DNA of 64,000 nt from Algibacter sp. L1A34 (GCF_009796805.1 NZ_CP047029.1:1994501-2058500), one strand, 5' to 3'. Positions 36,618 through 46,045 are shown, counted from the first letter of the stretch. Numbers and translations are program-made. The notes: generated from the letters alone by a model not told the origin.

Positions 36618-37240
36618 TATTGAGGTGTAATAGTTTGAGATTCTAAATAGTTTAGAGCATTCGGACCTTCATTAAATAGTAAATCAAGAATACTTAAATT
36701 AGAAATAAAACCATGTTTGTTACTAAAAACCTGTGTGTATTTTTCGAAGTTTTGAGGTTGTTCTTTTTTAGCGTTTACTAAAAACCTAAAATCTTTAGTA
36801 TCATTAACATCTGTTTGGTATGTTTCCGTTTTAGAGGTGTTAATGTCTAGTTGTAAACATTCAGTAATAACTTCAAAACACTTCAAATTAAAATCTAAAA
36901 TAAAATCGGTTTTCATTTCAAATAAGGGGAGAAGTTCATCTTCATAATATTCGAAAAATGGTGATGTCCTGTAAGCGGAAAGTAAAGATTTCCAGTGTAA
37001 ACTCTGCCAATTCTCTTCATTGAAAATCTTGACATCGCGATACTTTTGTCTGTTTTTTTGAGAATGAATTACCGGAATGTTTAAAGTTAGTTTTCCATTA
37101 GCTGCATAAATATAAGTACGGTTCCTATAAGTTTGTTTTAAAAAATTATCATCCATTTCAAATACCAAATCATCGGCATTTGCAATAACAACAAAATGCG
37201 CAATACTCGGAAAATATGTAGGGTGAATTAAAATACTCAT
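36617..37240 (-). CDS. WbqC family protein
   Basis: A 207-residue soluble protein of the WbqC family, named after a gene in an O-antigen cluster and of unproven function. It is recognised by the N-terminal IHPTYFPSIAHF, FLKQTYRNRTYIYAANGKLTLNIPV and ENWQSLHWKSLLSAYRTSPFFEYY. The ATG at 37240 is used because its first base is also the last base of the upstream gene stop and because the family begins at this methionine; the longer frame to 37444 runs inside the neighbour. It is part of the parA-to-DUF6122 chain. Confidence 0.88.
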   Translation of the reverse strand: MSILIHPTYFPSIAHFVVIANADDLVFEMDDNFLKQTYRNRTYIYAANGKLTLNIPVIHSQKNRQKYRDVKIFNEENWQSLHWKSLLSAYRTSPFFEYYEDELLPLFEMKTDFILDFNLKCFEVITECLQLDINTSKTETYQTDVNDTKDFRFLVNAKKEQPQNFEKYTQVFSNKHGFISNLSILDLLFNEGPNALNYLESQTITPQ

Positions 37241-38469
37241 TATTTTGTGAAAAAATTGCTTAACCAAGTGTACGCAATAAACATAACACCAACTGTAATA
37301 CCAATACTTGCTATAGAGCTTCCAATTAAAGACATTACTACGGCTGCTGCTAACATGATACCGCCATAAATTAGATTGATTATTTTTGATTTTTCGGTAT
37401 TTGCTAAAACGCCACGTGTTAATGGCAATACAGCTGCTAAACATGTTAAACTAAGCATAGTGAAATAGTCGTTTTTTGTAAATACATTACAAAGAAACAT
37501 AATTAATGCTCCAACAAGTAATCCAAAAAATATTTGACCGCTTAGCTTTTCATTTTTATCGAGTAAATATTTACCGTATTTATCTAAAATAAGCAACATG
37601 TTGGATAGTGGTTCCATAATCCAGCTGCCTAAAGCAAACAAAAGATAAGCGATAATTAAAGGGATAAGTAAAAAGGTATAACCAGAAACAGAAATTAATT
37701 TGGCTGAAAGTTTATAGGCAATGTAAATTCCAATAATAAAAATCCATTGGTTTTTACCCGATTGTTTATTCATCCAAAATGAATAACGCAAATAGAGTTT
37801 GTAAACCTTGTTTTTGGATTTTATTGCGGTAACCATTCCCGATCGCGCATAATCTAAATTAGGATTCAGCGATAACGCTTCTTTAAAATGGGTTAAAGCT
37901 TTTTTTGTGTCGTTATGTTCAAGATAACTCCAGCCAACGTTAGCGTGTGAGTGCGCGTCTTCTGGGTCATCTTCTAATAGATTTTCAATAGTGGATTTTG
38001 CTTCTTCCTTTCTGTTTAATTTAGTTAACGCCGTAGTTCGTGCATTTAAACAGAAATTACTTTTTGGATTAATCCTTAATCCTTCATTAGCAAAATTTAA
38101 AGCGGCTTCAAAATTCTTTTTCGTTATTTGAATGTATGCTTTTTGTCCGAAAGCATGTTCATCATGAGGCTCCAATTCTATCGATTTATCAATATTTTCT
38201 TCTGCCTCTTTTATTTTATCTTGATGTAAATAAATTTGTGATAATAAAAAATAAACATTAGACCAATTCGGGATTTCTGATCGAAGGTCTAAAGCTAAAA
38301 TTAAAGCTTTGTCTAAATCTTTGGTTAAAAAAAAAGACTGTGCTAGAAAATATTTAGCATTACTGTTATTAACATCTTCGGTTAGAGCTGTTTGAAAATA
38401 GGGGATAGCATCTTGATATCTGCCAATTTCAAAAAGTTGAATACCACGTTCTAGATTTGGGCTATCCAT
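37240..38469 (-). CDS. TPR-repeat integral membrane protein, partner of the adjacent AAA+ ATPase
   Basis: A 409-residue protein of unrecognised specific function. Residues 1-210 form about six tetratricopeptide repeats (for example RGIQLFEIGRYQDAIPYFQT and HANVGWSYLEHNDTKKALTH). Residues 240-405 hold about six membrane helices (near 242-258, 263-287, 312-330, 336-352, 364-384 and 386-404). The TPR part would lie in the cytoplasm as a docking platform. Its ATG overlaps the stop of the upstream AAA+ gene (TAATG), and its own stop overlaps the WbqC start, so all three are coupled. Confidence 0.85.
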   Translation of the reverse strand: MDSPNLERGIQLFEIGRYQDAIPYFQTALTEDVNNSNAKYFLAQSFFLTKDLDKALILALDLRSEIPNWSNVYFLLSQIYLHQDKIKEAEENIDKSIELEPHDEHAFGQKAYIQITKKNFEAALNFANEGLRINPKSNFCLNARTTALTKLNRKEEAKSTIENLLEDDPEDAHSHANVGWSYLEHNDTKKALTHFKEALSLNPNLDYARSGMVTAIKSKNKVYKLYLRYSFWMNKQSGKNQWIFIIGIYIAYKLSAKLISVSGYTFLLIPLIIAYLLFALGSWIMEPLSNMLLILDKYGKYLLDKNEKLSGQIFFGLLVGALIMFLCNVFTKNDYFTMLSLTCLAAVLPLTRGVLANTEKSKIINLIYGGIMLAAAVVMSLIGSSIASIGITVGVMFIAYTWLSNFFTK

Positions 38470-39773
38470 TATTTTTTCATCTTTAAATAGACCAAAATAT
38501 CATCGTATAAACCAGAATCGTTGGAGTATAAGGCGTAGTTTTTAGCAGAATTAAACCATTCTCGGGTAGATGCTTTCATTTTGCCAAAAGCTTTTAAAAT
38601 ATCTTTAGTTGTTAATGGTTTTGGAATACCATCTTTAAATGATTCTACTAATTTTTGCTCAATAGCAATATCAATACTCGCTTTAATATCAGCTCCAGAA
38701 AATTCTTTACTTTTTTTAGCTAAATCTTGTAATTTAATGTTTTCTGTTGGTTTGTCTTTCAACTCAATTTTAAAGATAGATTCTCGTGCAGCTTCGTCTG
38801 GTGGTGCTACAAAAATGATTCTATCAAAACGTCCTGGTCTTCTAAATGCAGGATCTATATACCAAGGTGCATTAGTTGCTCCTAAAACAAGAATACCTTC
38901 GTTGTCTGAATCAATACCATCAAGTTCCGATAGAAATTGATTGATAACGGTTCTTCCTGCCGTTTTATTAACGTCATTTCTGTTAGCGCCTAAAGCATCG
39001 ATTTCATCTATAAAAATGACACAAGGCGTATTGGCTCTGGCTGTTTCGAATATTTCGTGTAAGTTCCTTTCAGAGCTACCTAGCCACATATCCAAAATGT
39101 CATTAATACCTATATTTATAAAGTTGGCGTTAATTTGGCCAGCTGTGGCTCGTGCAATATGAGTTTTTCCACAACCTGGTGGGCCGTAAAGTAAAATACC
39201 TCCACCAATTTTTTTACCATATGCTTTGTATAAATCTTTATGTAAAAGGGGTTTGATTATTTTTAAATCAATTTCCTCCTTTACTTTTTCCATCCCCCCA
39301 ACATTGTCAAAATTAATATCGGGTTTTTTTAAGAATGAAATACCATCTTCATCGAAAAAATCGTCATCAAAGTCTTGGACAGGAACGCGAAATAAATTTT
39401 CGAACTCTTCATTTCTAAACGTTTTATCAATTTCAAGAATACGCTGGTACGTAGCTAGCGCATCTTCCGTTTGGTTTTGATCTATATAACAAAAACATTG
39501 AAGTTCTAAGTAATTAGGGGCTTCGTTGTTTTCAATAAGCTCCTCAAGTATAACTTCTGTTAAATTGTATTTTTTCTGTTTATAATAGCATTCTGCTAAT
39601 AGAAATTTGTGAGCATCTGTTGGTTGTTTATCTAAGATAAATAATAGGTGCTTTTCTGCCTCTTCATAATTTAAGCCATCGGAATATAGTTTTGCTATTT
39701 GAAAACGCAATTCAATATTTTCTGGCGAAAATTCTAAGGCTTTAAGTAGACTTTCTAATAGTGTGTTATCCAT
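38469..39773 (-). CDS. TPR-AAA+ ATPase (classical AAA clade)
   Basis: A 434-residue protein. Residues 1-118 are TPR-like helices; an acidic linker follows (133-144); the AAA module covers about 155-400. Walker A is GPPGCGKT (197-204), Walker B VIFIDEID (252-259), sensor 1 Asn301 in LGATNAPW, and the arginine fingers lie in DPAFRRPGRFDR (308-318). The aromatic pore loop is MWLGSSE (229-235), as in katanin/Vps4-type unfoldases, and the C-terminal REWFNSAKNYALYSNDSGLY also fits that clade. No protease domain is attached. It is probably a substrate remodelling motor; the target is unknown. Confidence 0.9.
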   Translation of the reverse strand: MDNTLLESLLKALEFSPENIELRFQIAKLYSDGLNYEEAEKHLLFILDKQPTDAHKFLLAECYYKQKKYNLTEVILEELIENNEAPNYLELQCFCYIDQNQTEDALATYQRILEIDKTFRNEEFENLFRVPVQDFDDDFFDEDGISFLKKPDINFDNVGGMEKVKEEIDLKIIKPLLHKDLYKAYGKKIGGGILLYGPPGCGKTHIARATAGQINANFINIGINDILDMWLGSSERNLHEIFETARANTPCVIFIDEIDALGANRNDVNKTAGRTVINQFLSELDGIDSDNEGILVLGATNAPWYIDPAFRRPGRFDRIIFVAPPDEAARESIFKIELKDKPTENIKLQDLAKKSKEFSGADIKASIDIAIEQKLVESFKDGIPKPLTTKDILKAFGKMKASTREWFNSAKNYALYSNDSGLYDDILVYLKMKK

Positions 39774-39789
39774 AAGCGTAAGTCAATAA

Positions 39790-41370
39790 TTAGCTATTGT
39801 CTGCTTTTCGTTTTTTCCATTTTGTAAATCCGAAATATCCTGCTAACAGAATTAGGAACGGGATAAAAAATGAAGTCGCCTTTCCGCTACCGCTAACTGT
39901 TGTAAAGAAACGCTCCCAGCGTGGGCTAGATCCATCCCAACTCATCCAAATAAATACTGGTTTACCAACAACGTGATCGAAAGGTACAAAGCCCCATCGT
40001 CTCGCATCAATAGAGTTATGGCGGTTATCACCCATCATCCAGTAATAATTTTGTTTGAATGTATAGGTTTTAGCGACCTCGCCATTTATTAAAATTTGGT
40101 TTCCTTTTACTTTTACATCATTACCTTCATACTCGCTAATAACGCGTTTGTACAGAGGTAAAACATCTAAGTTGATATCGATTGTTTTTCCTTCTTCTGG
40201 AATATATAAAGGTCCGAAGAAATCTACATTCCAGTCGTAATTTGGATCTTGAGGGAAAATATTAGCATCTGGAACACCTTTTACGGCTTTATTAGGCGTT
40301 ATACTAGCAACATTAGGATGATTTTTAAACTGAGATAAAGCTTCATCGGAAATAGCTGAAAAGTAGTATGTGTTCTTATCGTTTATTATTCCAAAACCAT
40401 CAGTAATATCGTAACGTTCTTTTAAATATGCCGGGTTGAATTGGTTCGTTTTTGGTTGAACCAAATAGCTAAACTGTAAATGTGCGCGATCTGGTAATTC
40501 GTTTTTCTTTCCATTAATATAAACATAACCATCGCGAACTTCTAAACTATCTCCAGCAATACCAACACAACGTTTTACTAGGTTAGTTTTTTTGTCGATG
40601 GGTTTGTAATAATTTCTATCTGGTGTAAAATCGTTCATATCCAACAGCGTATCTGCGGGTTGATTGAAAACCACAATATCATTTCTCTCTATGTTTTCGA
40701 AACCAGGAAAACGTAAGTAGGGAAGTTGTAATTTATTGATTAAAGACGTTTTGCGTTCTTCAAACCTATCGTTAAATAAATATGATTTCTTTTTTAAGCC
40801 AGGAATAGTATCATGAACCATAGGAGCTCCAATGGTTGTCATTGGTACCCTAGCGCCGTAATGAAACTTGCTTACAAATAAGAAATCACCAACTAATAGC
40901 GATTTTTCTAAAGATGAAGAAGGAATTGTAAATGGCTGAATAAAATACGTATGTACAATAGTTGCTGCAACAATTGCAAATAGAATTGAGCTAACCCAAT
41001 CTCCAGTTGCCGATTTTGGATGTAAACTACGTTCTCTAATATAAGTTACATCGGCAACATAATTAAGGTAATAGTTGTAAAAACCTAATGTAATAACAGC
41101 TAAAACAGTATCTAAAGTTGTGTTTTTTCCAAAACTACGAGCTGTTTCTACCCATACAACAGGAAACATAATCATGTTTACAATGGGAAGAAAAAGAAGA
41201 ATAACCCACCAAACAGGGCGATTAATTATTTTCATTAAAACCACTCCATTATAAACAGGGATAAAGGCTTCCCAGGCTTGGCGGCCGGCTTTAATATATA
41301 ATTTCCAAGTTCCTAATCCATGAATAACCTGAGTTATCAAAATGAATATAAACCACTGCATTAACGTCAT
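39790..41370 (-). CDS. lepB: Signal peptidase I with N-terminal DUF5684-like membrane region
   Basis: Removes signal peptides from exported proteins. At 526 residues it is longer than proteobacterial LepB. The first 105 residues hold about three membrane helices (WKLYIKAGRQAWEAFIPVYN) of the DUF5684 type, common in Bacteroidota. The catalytic serine is in FTIPSSSLEKSLLVGDFLFV and the catalytic lysine in LVKRCVGIAGDSLEV; YYWMMGDNRHNSIDARRWGFVP is the late signature. A long insertion lies between the last two motifs. A C-terminal membrane helix follows (about 500-518). Confidence 0.95.
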   Translation of the reverse strand: MTLMQWFIFILITQVIHGLGTWKLYIKAGRQAWEAFIPVYNGVVLMKIINRPVWWVILLFLPIVNMIMFPVVWVETARSFGKNTTLDTVLAVITLGFYNYYLNYVADVTYIRERSLHPKSATGDWVSSILFAIVAATIVHTYFIQPFTIPSSSLEKSLLVGDFLFVSKFHYGARVPMTTIGAPMVHDTIPGLKKKSYLFNDRFEERKTSLINKLQLPYLRFPGFENIERNDIVVFNQPADTLLDMNDFTPDRNYYKPIDKKTNLVKRCVGIAGDSLEVRDGYVYINGKKNELPDRAHLQFSYLVQPKTNQFNPAYLKERYDITDGFGIINDKNTYYFSAISDEALSQFKNHPNVASITPNKAVKGVPDANIFPQDPNYDWNVDFFGPLYIPEEGKTIDINLDVLPLYKRVISEYEGNDVKVKGNQILINGEVAKTYTFKQNYYWMMGDNRHNSIDARRWGFVPFDHVVGKPVFIWMSWDGSSPRWERFFTTVSGSGKATSFFIPFLILLAGYFGFTKWKKRKADNS

Positions 41371-41437
41371 AATCCTAATATTTTATTTATTGATGTAAGT
41401 AGCCAAACGGGGTTTTGCGTTACATTAATTTTGTTTT

Positions 41438-42142
41438 TTAACCAATGTTTAACACATCGTTCATTGTGAAAATCCCTGTTTTTCCAACAATCCATTCTGC
41501 AGCAATTACAGCGCCTAAGGCAAAACCTTGGCGATTGTGAGCTATATGCTCTATTGTTACAGTATCCACTTCGCTTTCGTAAGTAACAGAGTGTGTCCCT
41601 GGAACATCTCCAATTCGTTTTGCAACAATAGGAATGTTTTTTTCTACTTGTTCATCAAGTTTCCAACCTTCATATTTATCGCTATTAGATATAATATCTT
41701 TGGCTAAAGAAATAGCTGTGCCACTAGGCGCATCTAATTTTTTTGTATGATGAATTTCTTCCATAGAAACATTGTATTGTTCTAAAGCACGCATCATTTT
41801 AGCTAGTGTTTTATTTAATTCAAAAAAGATATTTACACCTAAGCTGAAGTTTGAGGCATAGATAAAAGCTCCCTTTTTTTCTTCGCATAGCGCCACAGCG
41901 TTATCATAATTAGCTAACCAACCCGTTGTACCCGAAATAACAGGGACATTGTTGTTTATGCAGTTTTGAATATTGTTGAAAGCCACATCTGGAATACTGA
42001 AATCTATGGCTACATCTGCTTTAGTGATATCGTAATCTTTGTCGTTTTTATCAACCTTTAAAACAATGTTATGGCCACGTTTAACAGCAATTTGTTCTAT
42101 GGTCTGACCCATTCTCCCGTATCCGAGTAAAGCAATATTCAT
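41438..42142 (-). CDS. dapB: 4-hydroxy-tetrahydrodipicolinate reductase
   Basis: Reduces the cyclic product of DapA in lysine and diaminopimelate synthesis. The 234-residue protein has the nucleotide motif LLGYGRMGQTIEQ, the SGTTGW segment, the catalytic EIHHTKKLDAPSGTA and GTHSVTYES. It lies one base after the DUF5683 gene and upstream of lepB, a chain I know from other Flavobacteriaceae. Confidence 0.96.
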   Translation of the reverse strand: MNIALLGYGRMGQTIEQIAVKRGHNIVLKVDKNDKDYDITKADVAIDFSIPDVAFNNIQNCINNNVPVISGTTGWLANYDNAVALCEEKKGAFIYASNFSLGVNIFFELNKTLAKMMRALEQYNVSMEEIHHTKKLDAPSGTAISLAKDIISNSDKYEGWKLDEQVEKNIPIVAKRIGDVPGTHSVTYESEVDTVTIEHIAHNRQGFALGAVIAAEWIVGKTGIFTMNDVLNIG

Positions 42143-42143
42143 A

Positions 42144-42785
42144 TTAAAATTTAAAATTTAAAGTTAATCCAAGGTTGCTAGTTGCGTCGACCTCATTGAA
42201 TTGGTAGTGTGGTGCCAAAGATAAATTTTCATCTACGTTATACTGCAGTAAATGTGCATCTACATTGGCTTCTATTATATTTAAAGCATACAGACCAATA
42301 GTTACAAGAAGTGAAATTTCTTTGTTTTTTCGGTAGAATTCTTGTGCTGTTTCTAATCTATCTGTACTTACACGTGGTTCGTCTAGTTTTGTTCCAGAGG
42401 AATCGTAATAAAATTCATCAGTTTCAAATCCGGCTAAACGACTTTTATAGGCATCGCGATATCTCGTGTATTCATTACTGTTATTTATGTAAAAATAAAC
42501 TCCCGTTCCTAATGCAGCATATACAATAGGGATTTTCCAATATTTTTTATTGTAAGCTTGTCCTAAACCTGGCAGAATGGCTGAGTAAAATGCTGCTTTT
42601 GCAGGTCTTAAAGGATCGTAAGCTTCTGTTATTTGTAGAACAGAGTCTATCACAAATTCTTTAGGCAGTTCTTTTGTTTTTTCCTTCGGAAGAGGATCTT
42701 CCTTTGGAGCTTTATCTTGAGCAAATAAAGAAACGCAGCATAGAAAAGTGCATAGACTTGTTATTAGAAATTTATTTTGAATCAC
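42144..42785 (-). CDS. DUF5683 exported membrane protein
   Basis: A 213-residue protein with a signal peptide (about 1-22, FLITSLCTFLCCVSLFAQ), a Pro/Lys-rich acidic spacer, and a DUF5683 domain with AAFYSAILPGLGQAYNKKYWKIP and two hydrophobic helices, ending in a beta-rich part (LGLTLNFKF) that suggests outer-membrane contact. Function unknown. It overlaps parB by 14 bases and leads into dapB, so partition and envelope genes are linked here. Confidence 0.87.
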   Translation of the reverse strand: MIQNKFLITSLCTFLCCVSLFAQDKAPKEDPLPKEKTKELPKEFVIDSVLQITEAYDPLRPAKAAFYSAILPGLGQAYNKKYWKIPIVYAALGTGVYFYINNSNEYTRYRDAYKSRLAGFETDEFYYDSSGTKLDEPRVSTDRLETAQEFYRKNKEISLLVTIGLYALNIIEANVDAHLLQYNVDENLSLAPHYQFNEVDATSNLGLTLNFKF

Positions 42786-43686
42786 CTTCTACTAATTTTT
42801 TAATACGGTTAAAATCTTCTTCGGAATGGAATGGAATTGTAATTTTTCCTTTTCCGTTCTTAGAGACTTTAACGTCTATTTTATGTCCAAAGTATTCCGA
42901 AAACGAGCTAATGCCTGTTTTAACAAAATTTGGCATGGCACTATTTGTTTCCTTTTTTACAGGTGTTTCTAATGTTTCGCCATTGTTGTAATTACGAACT
43001 AAAACTTCGGTGTCTCTAACCGATAATTTATTCGTCAAGATTTTTTCGTAAATATCTAATTGAATCGATTGATCTTCAACAGTAATTAAAGCACGGCCAT
43101 GACCCATAGAAATAAAGCTGTCCCGCATGCCTGTTTGGATAATGGGGTCTAATTTTAGTAAACGTAAATAATTAGCAATAGTAGAACGTTTTTTTCCAAC
43201 ACGATCACTCATTTGCTCTTGAGTTAGATTTATTTCATCTATTAAGCGTTGGTATGAAAGTGCTATTTCAATAGGATCTAAATCCTGACGTTGAATGTTT
43301 TCAACCAAAGCCATTTCTAGCGATTCTTGGTCGTTCGCAATTCTTACGTAAGACGTAATGGTTTCTAAACCTAATAATTTAGTGGCTCTATATCGACGTT
43401 CACCAGAAACGAGTTGATATTTATTTAAGCCTAATTTTCTAACAGTTATAGGTTGGATAATGCCCAACTCTTTTATAGAAGAAGCTAATTCTCGTAAGCT
43501 TTCTTCGCTAAAATTACTTCGCGGTTGAAACGGGTTAACTTCTATAAAATCGATATCTAAATCAACAATATTTCCAATAACTTTATCTGCATTCTTGTCT
43601 TCAGCTGATTTTATATCGTTACTCGGGTCATTTAAAAGAGCCGATAAACCTCTTCCTAAAGCTTGTTTTTTTGTTGCCTTCGCCAT
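42772..43686 (-). CDS. parB: Chromosome partitioning protein ParB
   Basis: CTP-dependent DNA clamp that loads at parS and spreads. The 304 residues comprise the CTPase/nuclease-like N-terminal domain (NPFQPRSNF; VSGERRYRATKLLG with the GERRYRA motif; MALVENIQRQDLDPIE), the helix-turn-helix domain (MSDRVGKKRSTIANYLRLLKL) and a short C-terminal dimer domain. It follows parA by two bases. I could not find a convincing parS copy in the window. Confidence 0.96.
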   Translation of the reverse strand: MAKATKKQALGRGLSALLNDPSNDIKSAEDKNADKVIGNIVDLDIDFIEVNPFQPRSNFSEESLRELASSIKELGIIQPITVRKLGLNKYQLVSGERRYRATKLLGLETITSYVRIANDQESLEMALVENIQRQDLDPIEIALSYQRLIDEINLTQEQMSDRVGKKRSTIANYLRLLKLDPIIQTGMRDSFISMGHGRALITVEDQSIQLDIYEKILTNKLSVRDTEVLVRNYNNGETLETPVKKETNSAMPNFVKTGISSFSEYFGHKIDVKVSKNGKGKITIPFHSEEDFNRIKKLVEGDSK

Positions 43687-43688
43687 AA

Positions 43689-44453
43689 TTAAGCGTTTTT
43701 AGTAATAATTTCTCTAGCTAAACTCAGGTAATTTGTTGCTCCTTTGCTGCTTGCGTCATAATTAATAATGCTTTCTCCATAACTTGGAGCTTCACTTAAA
43801 CGCACATTACGTTGAATAATGGTTTTAAAAACCATATCGTTAAAGTGTTTTTGTACTTCTTCAACTACTTGATTTGATAATCGTAAACGAGAATCGTACA
43901 TCGTTAGTAGTAAACCTTCAATGTCTAATTCTGGGTTGTGTATTTTTTGAACACTTTTTATCGTGTTTAATAATTTCCCTAAACCTTCTAGCGCAAAATA
44001 TTCACATTGAATTGGAATGAGAACCGAGTCGGCAGCTGTTAATGCATTTAAAGTTAATAGACCTAATGATGGTGCACAATCAATTAATATATAATCGTAA
44101 TCGTCTTTAATTTCTTGTAACGATTTTTTTAACATGTATTCGCGTTCTTCCTTATCAACAAGTTCTATTTCAATAGCAACTAAGTCAATATGTGCCGGGA
44201 TAATGTCTAGATTTGGTGTGTCTGTCTTGCGTATAGCTTCTCTTGCAGTGCTAGAATGTTCTAAAAGTTGGTAGGTTCCAATTTCTACACTATCTACATC
44301 TATACCAATTCCGGAACTGGCGTTTGCCTGAGGATCTGCATCTATAAGTAATACTTTTTTTTCTAATACGCCTAGTGATGCCGCAAGGTTTACTGACGTG
44401 GTGGTTTTTCCAACGCCTCCTTTTTGGTTAGCAACTGCAATGATTTTACCCAT
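43689..44453 (-). CDS. parA: Chromosome partitioning ATPase ParA (Soj)
   Basis: Deviant Walker-type ATPase that forms gradients on the nucleoid and moves ParB-parS. The 254 residues have the deviant P-loop KGGVGKTT (near 11-18), VLLIDADPQANASSGIG and YILIDCAPSLGLLTLNAL. It is the first gene of the chain parA-parB-DUF5683-dapB-lepB-AAA-TPR-WbqC-DUF6122. Confidence 0.97.
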   Translation of the reverse strand: MGKIIAVANQKGGVGKTTTSVNLAASLGVLEKKVLLIDADPQANASSGIGIDVDSVEIGTYQLLEHSSTAREAIRKTDTPNLDIIPAHIDLVAIEIELVDKEEREYMLKKSLQEIKDDYDYILIDCAPSLGLLTLNALTAADSVLIPIQCEYFALEGLGKLLNTIKSVQKIHNPELDIEGLLLTMYDSRLRLSNQVVEEVQKHFNDMVFKTIIQRNVRLSEAPSYGESIINYDASSKGATNYLSLAREIITKNA

Positions 44454-44534
44454 TAAATGATTTGGTTTTATTAGCTGTAAAAATACGATTATTTATTAGG
44501 AATAAAAATGTAGCATGTTATAATTAATTTATAA

Positions 44535-44563
44535 AAAAAAAGACAGCTTATTTGGCTGTCTTT
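44535..44563 (-). terminator. Terminator of the EF-hand gene
   Basis: A 9-bp stem (AAAGACAGC at 44539-44547 with 44555-44563) with a T run on the minus strand, downstream of the EF-hand gene and upstream of parA. Confidence 0.8.
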
Positions 44564-44586
44564 CAATTATAAAATGATAGCTAATA

Positions 44587-44904
44587 TTACTCAGCTTTTT
44601 TCTTTTTCTTGTTGTTTCCTTGGCCTTTTCCTTTTGCCATTCCTGCTTTAAATTCATCTAAAGTTAACGTACCATTGCTATCTGTATCAATTTTAGCAAA
44701 GCGTTTTTCTAAAACGGCTGCTTCCATTTCTTTCTTACGTTTTTTTGATTTAAACTCATCTAAGCTTATAAGTTTGTCCTCGTCGGTATCGTAAGAAGCA
44801 AACATTTTCTCTGGATCTGGCTTCTTTTTGTCTTGAGCATTAGTAATAGAAACAGCACATAATGCTACAATAACTAAACCGAATTTTAAATTTTTTGATG
44901 TCAT
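44587..44904 (-). CDS. Exported EF-hand protein
   Basis: A 105-residue protein with a signal peptide (about 1-23, LVIVALCAVSITNAQ) and two EF-hand loops, DTDEDKLISLDEF (about 39-51) and DTDSNGTLTLDEF (about 73-85). Both have acidic residues at the calcium positions and end in Glu at position 12. The C-terminus is very basic (GQGNNKKKKKAE). It probably binds calcium in the periplasm or outside; the partner is unknown. It has its own terminator. Confidence 0.88.
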   Translation of the reverse strand: MTSKNLKFGLVIVALCAVSITNAQDKKKPDPEKMFASYDTDEDKLISLDEFKSKKRKKEMEAAVLEKRFAKIDTDSNGTLTLDEFKAGMAKGKGQGNNKKKKKAE

Positions 44905-45013
44905 TTATATTAGTTTTATAGTTAAACTTTATGTTTAGACACTTTTTTTAAAAATAGGTTTAATAGATGAAAAAATATTTTTATTTTTTTTTGAATTCAA
45001 TTTCCTGATGGAT

Positions 45014-45472
45014 TTATTTAGAGTTTAACTTGCTTAATCCTGCATAAGTAACAATACTTACGGCATTGGCTAAATTTAAACTCCGAACATGCTCGCTGTA
45101 AAGCGGTATTTTATAAAGTTGTTCAGAATAGGTTTCAATTACGGATTTTGGTAACCCAACCGATTCTTTTCCGAAGATTAAAAACAATTCATCTTCAAAA
45201 GGAATATCCCAATGATTTTTTTCGCCATGGCTGGAAAGAAAAGCCATTTTTTTATCTTTATTTATTTTGAAGAAGTCCTCAATGTTTTCGTAGTAGGTTA
45301 TCGAAAGATGTTTCCAATAATCTAGTCCAGCACGTTTTAAGCGGGAATCGCTAATTTCAAAACCAAACGGTTTTACTAAGTGTAAATGCGAACCTGAACC
45401 TAGCGCTAAACGACCAATGTTTCCTGTGTTATTCGGTATTTCTGGTTCTATTAAAACAATGTTTAAAGGCAT
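45014..45472 (-). CDS. trmL: tRNA (cytidine/uridine-34 2'-O)-methyltransferase
   Basis: SPOUT-class enzyme that methylates the wobble ribose of certain leucine tRNAs. The 152 residues contain IEPEIPNNTGNIGRLALG, LIFGKESVGLP and IPLYSEHVRSLNLANAVSIV, the three motifs that build the knotted SAM site. It is transcribed in the same direction as the DUF805 gene but separated from it by a terminator. Confidence 0.94.
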   Translation of the reverse strand: MPLNIVLIEPEIPNNTGNIGRLALGSGSHLHLVKPFGFEISDSRLKRAGLDYWKHLSITYYENIEDFFKINKDKKMAFLSSHGEKNHWDIPFEDELFLIFGKESVGLPKSVIETYSEQLYKIPLYSEHVRSLNLANAVSIVTYAGLSKLNSK

Positions 45473-45487
45473 AATTATAGTAAATAA

Positions 45488-45517
45488 AAAACCTATTCTA
45501 CTAATAGAATAGGTTTT
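45488..45517 (-). terminator. Terminator of the DUF805 gene
   Basis: A perfect 13-bp stem (45488-45500 with 45505-45517), loop CTAA, followed by a T run on the minus strand. Confidence 0.85.
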
Positions 45518-45541
45518 GTTAATATGTATTAAGTTGAAATA

Positions 45542-45934
45542 TTATGCCTCAACTTGAGGTTTACCTATTTCTTCTATTTCTACAGCGTTTTCGGCTTTTG
45601 GATCTTCACCATATTGGTTAGAACCTTTATCTCCTTCTGTAACAGCAAGTATAAAGCTATAAATAGGAATTAAAAGATACCAACCACTTTTGCCAACGTC
45701 ATGCATTCTTCGAACTGATACAGCAATTGAAGGGATTAAGACTCCAAAAGCATATGCAGCATAAATAATCATAAATGCTGAAGATTCGGTTACGGCTACA
45801 AGAGCTCCAGAAATAAAGGCTAACGCATAAATGAAAATCATATTCAATAAAAAGAACATCCAATATTCCTTTCGTCTCGCTCGTCCTGAAAAATTTGCGT
45901 AATTGTCTCGTACTACTTTTAAATACCATTTCAT
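45542..45934 (-). CDS. DUF805 membrane protein
   Basis: A 130-residue inner-membrane protein. The opening WYLKVVRDNYANFSGRARRKEYW and the RRMHDVGKSGWYLLIPIY segment are diagnostic of DUF805. Three to four membrane helices are predicted, and the acidic C-terminus is cytoplasmic or periplasmic. The family is widespread and unassigned. It is a single-gene unit. Confidence 0.93.
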   Translation of the reverse strand: MKWYLKVVRDNYANFSGRARRKEYWMFFLLNMIFIYALAFISGALVAVTESSAFMIIYAAYAFGVLIPSIAVSVRRMHDVGKSGWYLLIPIYSFILAVTEGDKGSNQYGEDPKAENAVEIEEIGKPQVEA

Positions 45935-46045
45935 AGATAAAGTGTTTTAATTTGGGGTTATAATGAGCCAAATATAAAATTTTTTTATCATTATTGGGTA
46001 TTTTATTCTATAATAGACGTTAGTTTTATGAAACTGATATTAAAA

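Noticed and set aside
37241-37444. A 68-residue N-terminal extension of the WbqC protein
   Set aside because: It runs inside the TPR-membrane gene in another frame; the family starts at the methionine at 37240.
43689-44586. A parS site near parA and parB
   Set aside because: I looked for a TGTTCCACGTGGAACA-like palindrome around the par genes and found none convincing; it may lie elsewhere on the chromosome.
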